Source of the DNA: Sulfurimonas sp. | GTDB lineage: Bacteria; Campylobacterota; Campylobacteria; Campylobacterales; Sulfurimonadaceae | Direction of reading: 5' to 3' | DNA length: 21,965 bases | Assembly (NCBI GenBank): GCA_021648465.1 | Contig: JAKISR010000030.1 | Span: 1-21,965, forward strand | Shown: in pieces, positions 15,110 through 20,799 of the stretch | How positions within the stretch are numbered: the first letter of the stretch is position 1 | Layout: each line of letters starts with the position of its first letter | Made by a program: the position numbers and the translations under genes | Notes under the pieces: model-generated | Database searches by the model: none | What the model was told of the DNA's origin: nothing | The model's input: only the letters and a program-made list of their open reading frames with translations

Positions 15110-15401
15110 TGTTACTCTTAATAGTTGAGTGAAAATATACAAATGAAGATGATTTATACTCTCTTAATACTCCGTCATCACTATATATAGAAAAAACATC
15201 ACTTAAGCTTCTGTGTCTAATGTATTTTGTATCTGTTAATATTGCTAAATCTGGCATACCAGATAATTTTACAAATAACAATTTAGTATTTAACATTTTA
15301 TCTGTTATAGTTTTTGTAGAATATATATAGATACCTTCTATACATAGCAATATTAAAAGACTTATAAAGCTTAATAAAACTAAATTACTTTTTTTATTCA
15401 T
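15099..15401 (-). CDS. Small membrane-anchored periplasmic protein in the NosL/ABC operon
   Basis: A 100-residue protein with one N-terminal hydrophobic helix (about 7-27) and about 70 residues predicted in the periplasm. Recognisable stretches are LLFVKLSGMPDLAILTD, YIRHRSLSDVFSIYSDDG and SSFVYFH. I do not know a named family, although the sequence is well formed and rich in conserved-looking residues. It overlaps the nosL-like gene by 8 nt and the permease by 11 nt, so it belongs to the same translation unit and is probably an accessory part of the transporter or its copper partner. It contains only one Cys, in the membrane anchor, so it is not itself an obvious metal site. Confidence 0.7.
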   Translation of the reverse strand: MNKKSNLVLLSFISLLILLCIEGIYIYSTKTITDKMLNTKLLFVKLSGMPDLAILTDTKYIRHRSLSDVFSIYSDDGVLREYKSSSFVYFHSTIKSNNEF

Positions 15402-16032
15402 CTAGCTTGTATACTTCTTTTTTATTTATCTCACTAAATTTTAAAATTTTAAGTGCTTTATGGTCAATACTAAACACCTCTGCTTCACTTTTATTTTTAA
15501 AAGGTATCAACTCATCACCCATTGGACCATAAACATCACTACCAATTACAAAGTAAGCTTTACGAGCGTTTATAACATCTTGTGAATAATAATCTGTAAC
15601 TAAAATCTTAGAAATATTATCTGTATGCAAAAAAAAGTATTTCATCATATCTTTTACACCATCAAAGGTATAGTGAGTGTCTATATAATAAATTTGTGCT
15701 GCCCATTTTTCATATTTATAAACAAACATACCACAAATTGGACATTTATCATCTTTAGTTATTTTAATTGTGTCATTATCGTTTTTTTCTGTAGATATAT
15801 AGATAAAGAGTGATTGTTTTTGTTTATTATTAAGAGATTTGCATTGATTTAGTTTTTTATAATTTTGAATATTTGTGTTTTTTTTACAGGCTTTATAAAA
15901 AATCTTTTCACCAATATAATACATTTTTAGTTTTTTTTTATCTGTTAAAGTAGTCTTTTCTTCGATGTTTTTTGCGTGTAAATTTAAAAATGTAGTGGTT
16001 AAAATAACCATAAGAGGTAAAATTATATTCAT
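15394..16032 (-). CDS. nosL: NosL-like copper-binding accessory protein with an extra N-terminal domain
   Basis: A 212-residue exported protein. A signal sequence (MNIILPLMVILTTTFLNLHA) is followed by an extra domain (about 35-80, Cys49 and Cys64) and then the NosL domain. That domain has CPICGMFVYKYEKWAAQIYY at 97-116 and YTFDGVKDMMKYFF at about 121-134. NosL delivers Cu(I) during assembly of nitrous oxide reductase, and its Cys/Met motif CPxCGM is intact here. Typical NosL proteins are lipoproteins with a lipobox; here I see no lipobox Cys after the signal. nosZ is not in the window and the transporter beside it is MacB-type, so the client may differ. The start codon lies in a hairpin loop. 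Confidence 0.85.
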   Translation of the reverse strand: MNIILPLMVILTTTFLNLHAKNIEEKTTLTDKKKLKMYYIGEKIFYKACKKNTNIQNYKKLNQCKSLNNKQKQSLFIYISTEKNDNDTIKITKDDKCPICGMFVYKYEKWAAQIYYIDTHYTFDGVKDMMKYFFLHTDNISKILVTDYYSQDVINARKAYFVIGSDVYGPMGDELIPFKNKSEAEVFSIDHKALKILKFSEINKKEVYKLDE

Positions 16033-16047
16033 AAATATAATTTTACC
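16016..16047 (-). promoter_or_regulatory. Perfect 14-bp hairpin holding the nosL-like start codon in its loop
   Basis: GGTAAAATTATATT (16016-16029) and AATATAATTTTACC (16034-16047) are perfect inverse complements around a 4-base loop. In the minus-strand mRNA the loop is UAUG, i.e. the AUG of the nosL-like gene, and the upstream AGGG ribosome site is at the foot of the 5' arm. It may control translation, or be a DNA operator. Confidence 0.6.
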
Positions 16048-16072
16048 CTAATTTAATGATTATTTAAAAGGT

Positions 16073-16633
16073 CTAGAATATATATTTAAGTCCTAGCATT
16101 ACACCTTGACCTCTAGTACTAATAACATCAGCATGCTCTACTTCAAATACAACTTCCATATTATCAGCAAATTTATACTCTACACCAGCAGCAAAAATAT
16201 TACCATTTACAGTATCTTTAAAACCATTTTTTGCAAGTTTTATTACTTCATACTCATAGGCATGTCCAAATTTTGCAAAACCGCGTAGATGACCAATAAT
16301 ATTTCTTGAATATACAACAACTACACCATAAGTTGTATACTCTGCATCACCATTATATGTTACTCCACTGTATGTATGAGATACATCAGCTTCTGCATAA
16401 GTTAATGCTACTTCCAAAGCAAAATTTGATGTTAAAGCATATCCTATATCAATACCTATACCAGCTCCAGCATCACCATCATAATTCTTACCATTATGTA
16501 CAGTTTTATCACCTACTATAATTAATGCTTTTGGAACAACATAAAAACCAGGTCCACTAGCTGCATTTGCACTTTGAGAAAGTACTAAAAGTGCTACTGC
16601 ACCAACTATTATTTTACTTAATAAATCTTTCAT
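16073..16633 (-). CDS. Small outer-membrane beta-barrel protein
   Basis: A 186-residue protein with a signal peptide (MKDLLSKIIVGAVALLVLSQSANA, cleavage after Ala24). The rest alternates in short amphipathic strands rich in Gly, Tyr and Val and ends LGLKYIF with a C-terminal aromatic residue, the outer-membrane insertion signal. It looks like an eight-stranded barrel of the OmpW/OmpA-like 'beta-brl' type. AGGGGA lies 8 nt before ATG. It is first on the strand in front of the nosL-like gene (40-bp gap, no obvious terminator) and may share a transcript with it. Its promoter has a consensus TATAAT without a -35 and an FNR-like box in its place, suggesting activation. Confidence 0.8.
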   Translation of the reverse strand: MKDLLSKIIVGAVALLVLSQSANAASGPGFYVVPKALIIVGDKTVHNGKNYDGDAGAGIGIDIGYALTSNFALEVALTYAEADVSHTYSGVTYNGDAEYTTYGVVVVYSRNIIGHLRGFAKFGHAYEYEVIKLAKNGFKDTVNGNIFAAGVEYKFADNMEVVFEVEHADVISTRGQGVMLGLKYIF

Positions 16634-16669
16634 CTAAATCCCCTGTTTATTATTCTTTTTGAATTGCTT

Positions 16670-16693
16670 ATATTATAGTATTTACTATAATAT
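16670..16693. promoter_or_regulatory. 24-bp palindrome containing -10 elements on both strands
   Basis: ATATTATAGTA (16670-16680) and TACTATAATAT (16683-16693) form a perfect palindrome with a 2-base centre. It places TATAAT on the minus strand at 16677-16672 (barrel gene) and on the plus strand at 16686-16691 (NIT-like gene). It can be both a divergent promoter and a repressor operator. Confidence 0.6.
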
Positions 16694-16697
16694 TCAC

Positions 16698-16711
16698 TTG
16701 ATAAAAAACAA
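16698..16711. promoter_or_regulatory. FNR-like box upstream of the barrel gene promoter
   Basis: TTGATAAAAAACAA matches TTGAT-N4-ATCAA at nine of ten positions. It lies 20 bp upstream of the minus-strand TATAAT (16677-16672), within two bases of the class II distance, and occupies the place of the missing -35. On the other strand it would sit at the transcription start of the divergent gene and could repress it. Confidence 0.5.
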
Positions 16712-16861
16712 ATAAGAATGATTTAACAAAACAACTTACAAATTGCTACTAAAATACACACTGAAATAAATTATTTAATTACATATTGTTATAATAAAAA
16801 TCTATAATTTAATAAATAATTTATTTTTTTAATGTATACTAAATTCTATAAAGGACTTTAT

Positions 16862-17710
16862 ATGCGTATTTTTCTTACAATATTAATATTTGTTACAGGT
16901 GTACATGCAAACATATTTACAAACAAAGAGCAATCTGATGCTGCTGCTTATATGGATGCTTTAAAAGATTTAATAGTATCTACACAAAGAACAAGAGGTG
17001 TTACAAGTGCTTACTTAAATGGAAATCACTCGGCAATAGTTGTTATATATTCATATAGAGAAGATATGAAAAAAGCTATAGGGAAAATGGAATCTTTGCC
17101 TCTTTCTTCAGATCCTATCATAAGTAATAGGGCAACAGCTCTAAGTTTATCATTAATTAAACTTAATCAAGAAGCATTAGAAATTACTCCTAAAGAATCA
17201 TTTGATCGTCATTGTGAAAATATTTCACAAGCATTAATGCTTGCACAAACAGTAAGTAAAAAAGGGTTTCAAAACTTAAATGCTTTTAGTAAAAACACTT
17301 CTGGTATCATGCTTGAAACTATTTTACCACTCTCAGAATCTCTTGGTCAATTACGTGCATTTGGAAGTGGTATAGCTGCTAAAAAAAATATTACAAAAAA
17401 TGATAATTATAAAGTAGAAGCATTACTTCAAGAGATAAAATCATTAAGTGCTAAATTACATGAAGAGCTAACTGCTACTGCTCATCAATACAAAAATAAA
17501 TATAATGTAAATTTAAATACAGAATTACTTAAGGTTGAAAATATTATAAAAACATTTTCTAAATTTACAAGAAAAGAGCTAATTACAAAAAATATTTCCA
17601 TTGATTCTATGACTTATTTTAATGAGGGAACAAATACTGTTGATAGTGTAATTCGTCTTTTTGATATTAATAGCAAAGCTATTGCATCAGATTCAAAAGG
17701 ATGGTTTTAA
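16862..17710 (+). CDS. Secreted stand-alone NIT-like (nitrate/nitrite-sensing) domain protein
   Basis: A 282-residue protein with a signal peptide (MRIFLTILIFVTGVHA) and an all-helical body. DLIVSTQRTRGVTSAYLNGN (about 37-56) matches the opening of the NIT domain, which binds nitrate or nitrite in sensor kinases and regulators ('Q.eRG.t..yL'). PLSESLGQLRAFGSGIA further on fits the second half. No transmembrane helix, kinase, HAMP or output domain follows, so it cannot signal alone and would need a partner. ATG 16862 is chosen because AAGGA sits 6 nt before it; an ATG 30 bp upstream lacks one. It is divergent from the barrel and copper operon and ends in a 4-nt overlap with the convergent DUF4149 gene. 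Confidence 0.6.
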   Translation: MRIFLTILIFVTGVHANIFTNKEQSDAAAYMDALKDLIVSTQRTRGVTSAYLNGNHSAIVVIYSYREDMKKAIGKMESLPLSSDPIISNRATALSLSLIKLNQEALEITPKESFDRHCENISQALMLAQTVSKKGFQNLNAFSKNTSGIMLETILPLSESLGQLRAFGSGIAAKKNITKNDNYKVEALLQEIKSLSAKLHEELTATAHQYKNKYNVNLNTELLKVENIIKTFSKFTRKELITKNISIDSMTYFNEGTNTVDSVIRLFDINSKAIASDSKGWF

Positions 17711-18186
17711 GAGCACCTAAGAAGCATTAATCTTCTTATAAAAAGTATAAGAAGTGCGATAGCTAAAATTTTAAAATCTAATTCACTTGCCATATGAAGA
17801 TTAGCAAATGTATCACTCTGTGTGGCTTCTGGTCCCATCGCCTGCATAGAGAGTATTTTTGGTGAATAAACACCACTAAACATAAGTGAAGAAAAAACTG
17901 CTGTTACGCTACTGATAAAAACAATAGTATCTCTTTGCCCTAGCTTATACATATATAATTCATATAATGCTACAAAAAAAGCTACAAAAGAAATCCAATA
18001 TGAAAAACGATGAAAAATCTCACCCATTATAATTCCAGCATTATAATTATCAATTATCATATCTACAAGTATTTTATCTGTATGAAATACGACTGGAGCA
18101 ACAAAAGCACCCAGAACCATAACTGCTCCAAAAGATGCTGCTAATATAATTAGATAACTAAAATCTACATATATGTTTTTTTTCAA
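17707..18186 (-). CDS. DUF4149-family membrane protein
   Basis: A 159-residue protein with four hydrophobic helices (about 8-32, 62-82, 86-106, 133-151). The first holds GAVMVLGAFVAPVVFH and matches the DUF4149/TMEM205-like fold. The function of this family is unknown. It starts one base after the prmC stop and is the last gene of the Dabb-M48-prmC run. No motif suggests catalysis, although conserved-looking His (HRFSYW) and Pro residues lie at helix ends. The stop overlaps that of the convergent NIT-like gene by a few bases. Confidence is good for the family and nil for the role. Confidence 0.75.
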   Translation of the reverse strand: MKKNIYVDFSYLIILAASFGAVMVLGAFVAPVVFHTDKILVDMIIDNYNAGIIMGEIFHRFSYWISFVAFFVALYELYMYKLGQRDTIVFISSVTAVFSSLMFSGVYSPKILSMQAMGPEATQSDTFANLHMASELDFKILAIALLILFIRRLMLLRCS

Positions 18187-18187
18187 A

Positions 18188-19021
18188 TTATAACCTTAGA
18201 GTAAAGCCTCTATTAAAATCACTATAATCTTTATAAAATTCTAGCGAAAAGAATGAATCAGTCTTTAAATATTTTCGTATTTTATCCTTTTGGTCATAAC
18301 CTATTTCACATGTAAAGAAGTTAATATTTGAATTTAAGACTTCATCAAGAAGTTTTTTAATTATTTCATCTCCTATAAAACCACCAAATAAGGCATTTTG
18401 AGGCTCATATGATAAATTTAATTCTAGTTTTTCATCATCAGCAATATATGGAGGATTTGAAATTAAATAATCTATATCTTCACCTATTGGTTCTAAAAGT
18501 GAACCAAGTCGTAGCTTAATTCTATCATTAAGTCCAAATTTTTGTATATTCTGTTGTGCAATATTTAGTGCATCTTGAGATATATCAACAGCAATAAATT
18601 CAGCATTTGGAAGTTTTTTTGCAAGTATTATAGAAATTATCCCACTCCCTATCCCAACCTCTACAAATTTTATAACTGAATTTTTATCTTTTATATTTTT
18701 TAATACTTCATCAATTAAAAGTTCTGTTTCTGGACGAGGTATTAAAGCTCCAGATGCTATATAAAACTCTTCAGAATAAAAACTTACACTATTTATAATG
18801 TATTCTAACGGTTCATTTTTAGCTCTTCTATTTACCCAATCAAAAAGTTTATCTATTTTTTGAACTTCTATGTTTTGATTAGTTATAAGCCATAGTTCAT
18901 CAACACTTAGATGTGCCATAAGAAGTAGTTGTGCTTCTCTAGATGCTCTTTTGATTTTATGAGCATCTAAAGTTTGTGTAATCTCTTTTAAAATATATTT
19001 TACTAGATATTTGCTTGGCAT
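18188..19021 (-). CDS. prmC: Peptide chain release factor N5-glutamine methyltransferase
   Basis: A 277-residue SAM-dependent methyltransferase that methylates the glutamine of the GGQ motif of release factors RF1 and RF2. A helical N-terminal domain (about 1-75, ASREAQLLLMAHL) leads into PRPETELLID. The SAM-binding VEVGIGSGIISIILAKKLP is at about 121-139 and the catalytic NPPY (LISNPPYIADDE) at about 187-190, all typical of PrmC/HemK. The length is normal. The start overlaps the M48 protease stop by 19 nt, implying translational coupling. prfA is not adjacent, as is common in this group. Confidence 0.93.
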   Translation of the reverse strand: MPSKYLVKYILKEITQTLDAHKIKRASREAQLLLMAHLSVDELWLITNQNIEVQKIDKLFDWVNRRAKNEPLEYIINSVSFYSEEFYIASGALIPRPETELLIDEVLKNIKDKNSVIKFVEVGIGSGIISIILAKKLPNAEFIAVDISQDALNIAQQNIQKFGLNDRIKLRLGSLLEPIGEDIDYLISNPPYIADDEKLELNLSYEPQNALFGGFIGDEIIKKLLDEVLNSNINFFTCEIGYDQKDKIRKYLKTDSFFSLEFYKDYSDFNRGFTLRL

Positions 19022-20259
19022 GAAGCCTCTAATGCAGTTTTATCTAATTCTCCAACATCTATACCTAACTCTTTTAGTCTCTCTAAAACAGGAGGATGCG
19101 TATAATGAAAAAAGATATATATAGGATGAGATAATGGAAAACTTTTGTTTTCAGTCACAAGTTTTTTAAGAGCATTTGCAAGTTCTATTTCTCCACCAAC
19201 TCCAGCTAATTTACTCCCCATTTTATCTGCTTCATACTCATTATGTCTACTAACTATCCCCATAATAGGCATCATTAAAAAACCTAAAACTGGCATAAAA
19301 AGCATTAAAAGTATCATAATAACATAAGGAGATTGAGATAAACCTAATTCAAAATATAATGAATTTGGTAAATTTCCAAAAATTGCAAACATTGCAAAAA
19401 GCATACCACCAATTAAAGCAATATTTTTATATATATCTCCATGTGCAAAATGACCGAGCTCATGCCCTAAAACAGCTAAAAGCTCTTTAGTTGATAGTTT
19501 TTCTATAAGAGTGTCATATAAAACAACTTTTTTAGCTTTTCCAAAACCACCAAAATAAGCATTAAGTCTTGAGTCTCTTTTACTTGCATCACTAACAAAT
19601 ACACCAGAGCTTACAAAACCTGTTTTATCCATAAGAGTTTTTATCTCACTATCTAATGTTTCATCTTTAAGTGGAGTAAGTTTATCAAAAAAAACAGCTC
19701 TAAAAGCTGGATAAAGCATATTTATAAGTACTACAACTCCAAATATAAAAATAAAACTCCATAACCACCATAAAGTAAAACTTGCAATGATAAGATAGAT
19801 TCCCCAAACAACTAAAGAGCCAAAAATAAGTGTCATTATAAATGAAATAAGAGTATCTTTTATCCACTGACCCATACTTGATTTATTAAAACCAAATTTT
19901 TCATCTAAAATAAATTTTTCATAGTATCCAAATGGTAAAGAGATGATAGAGTTTATAACTATAAAACTCATCACAACACTTATAGTCATTAAAGCTTCAT
20001 TTGCAAAGAAAAAAGTACTCTCTAAATATTTTATCCCTAAACCTATCCAGATTATAAACACAATATAATCCAAAAATGCACTAGCAATACTCATCTTTTC
20101 TTTTGCAATACTATAATCACCAGCTTTTAAAAAATCTGTGCTTGAGAGTAAAACAGCTGTGCCTCTTTTTGCTTTGTTTACATAACCAATCTGCATAACA
20201 CTTGTATAGATTGTAAGAAGTACAAAAAGAGTATATATAGCAACTATAAGTGTTAACAT
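19003..20259 (-). CDS. M48-family membrane zinc metalloprotease (Ste24/CAAX protease 1-like)
   Basis: A 418-residue integral membrane protease. Hydrophobic segments lie at about 5-22, 62-80, 88-108, 137-160 and 164-185, then VLGHELGHFAHGD carries the zinc-binding HExxH (His266, Glu267, His270). Two further helices and HNEYEADKMG, with the third ligand Glu, follow. The N-terminal half with GFNKSSMGQWIKD and the full-length layout match Ste24-type rather than the shorter HtpX. Bacterial members are thought to degrade or process membrane proteins. It overlaps prmC (19 nt) and the Dabb gene (7 nt). No lipidation-related neighbour is seen. Confidence 0.9.
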   Translation of the reverse strand: MLTLIVAIYTLFVLLTIYTSVMQIGYVNKAKRGTAVLLSSTDFLKAGDYSIAKEKMSIASAFLDYIVFIIWIGLGIKYLESTFFFANEALMTISVVMSFIVINSIISLPFGYYEKFILDEKFGFNKSSMGQWIKDTLISFIMTLIFGSLVVWGIYLIIASFTLWWLWSFIFIFGVVVLINMLYPAFRAVFFDKLTPLKDETLDSEIKTLMDKTGFVSSGVFVSDASKRDSRLNAYFGGFGKAKKVVLYDTLIEKLSTKELLAVLGHELGHFAHGDIYKNIALIGGMLFAMFAIFGNLPNSLYFELGLSQSPYVIMILLMLFMPVLGFLMMPIMGIVSRHNEYEADKMGSKLAGVGGEIELANALKKLVTENKSFPLSHPIYIFFHYTHPPVLERLKELGIDVGELDKTALEASCQANI

Positions 20260-20561
20260 CTATTAAGATCCTCTTTTATATAATCAACAACTTTTGATTC
20301 AAGAGTTACAGCTTTTATAAGCTCTACTACCTTTAAGTGTTCATGGTGAATGGCGTAAGCTTTTAAATCCTTTTTTGTATTAAATGTTGAATAAAGTGAG
20401 AGATCAAAAGCTCTTTGGCTACGAGAAAAATCAATTCCAACTTCTATAAAATTAAGCTCTGGAATTAACTTAACTAGTGCATTTAACTTAACTGTTACCT
20501 CTTTTAAATTTTCATCTTTATTTTCATCTTTAAATCTAAACAATACTATATGAACTATCAT
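20253..20561 (-). CDS. Dabb (dimeric alpha/beta barrel, stress-responsive) family protein
   Basis: A 102-residue small protein beginning MIVHIVLFRFKDE, the typical first strand of the Dabb domain. VGIDFSRSQRAFDLSLYSTF and LKAYAIHHEHLKVVELIKA follow, the latter with the conserved 'Y..HP.H' pattern (here IHHEH). Members form dimeric ferredoxin-like barrels, and few have known functions. It is first in the operon with the M48 protease, whose ATG overlaps its stop. A promoter should lie in 20562-20616, but I see no strong one. Confidence 0.85.
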   Translation of the reverse strand: MIVHIVLFRFKDENKDENLKEVTVKLNALVKLIPELNFIEVGIDFSRSQRAFDLSLYSTFNTKKDLKAYAIHHEHLKVVELIKAVTLESKVVDYIKEDLNRC

Positions 20562-20587
20562 TATTTGCCTTTAAAATTATTAATGGA

Positions 20588-20610
20588 ATTTTATCTAAAA
20601 AAGATAAAAT
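20588..20610. repeat. 9-bp inverted repeat between the Dabb gene and a small ORF
   Basis: ATTTTATCT (20588-20596) and AGATAAAAT (20602-20610) pair perfectly around AAAAA. It lies upstream of both divergent reading frames, so an operator or promoter role is more likely than termination, and no U-tract follows it on either strand. The remaining intergenic sequence shows nothing else clear. Confidence 0.45.
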
Positions 20611-20616
20611 GTGCTT

Positions 20617-20777
20617 ATGAAAAGATTATTAAAAGAGTTTTACGGTGTTAGTGTACTGTTTTTTTAGGATATCCATTTCTTTATACTCATGGACTTGATG
20701 AAAATTTTATATTTTACTTTATACTTCTTATTATAAAAGATTTTTACATGATGTACAAAAGAAAAAAAGACAGATAA
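20617..20777 (+). pseudogene. Small membrane protein ORF with one frameshift in a T7 tract
   Basis: A frame starting at ATG 20617 (MKRLLKEFYGVSVLFF) stops at TAG 20665-20667 directly after T7 (20659-20665). With one more T it continues LGYPFLYTHGLDENFIFYF and ends at TAA 20775-20777. This gives 54 residues with a hydrophobic middle and a basic tail (MMYKRKKDR), like a small inner-membrane protein. Ribosome site evidence is weak. I do not recognise the family, and the frame could be chance. The protein-like composition on both sides of the shift argues for a real gene. Confidence 0.4.
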
Positions 20778-20799
20778 AAAACTAAAAATAACCTTTTAA

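Noticed and set aside
16306..16521. Plus-strand frame very rich in His, Gln and Leu, reminiscent of a metal-binding peptide
   Set aside because: It is the reverse complement of the barrel gene; the His/Gln richness comes from antisense reading of its codons.
17718..17738. Inverted repeat TAAGAAG / CTTCTTA near the convergent NIT-like and DUF4149 ends, as a terminator
   Set aside because: The stem is only 7 bp, A-T rich, within coding sequence, and no U-tract follows on either strand.
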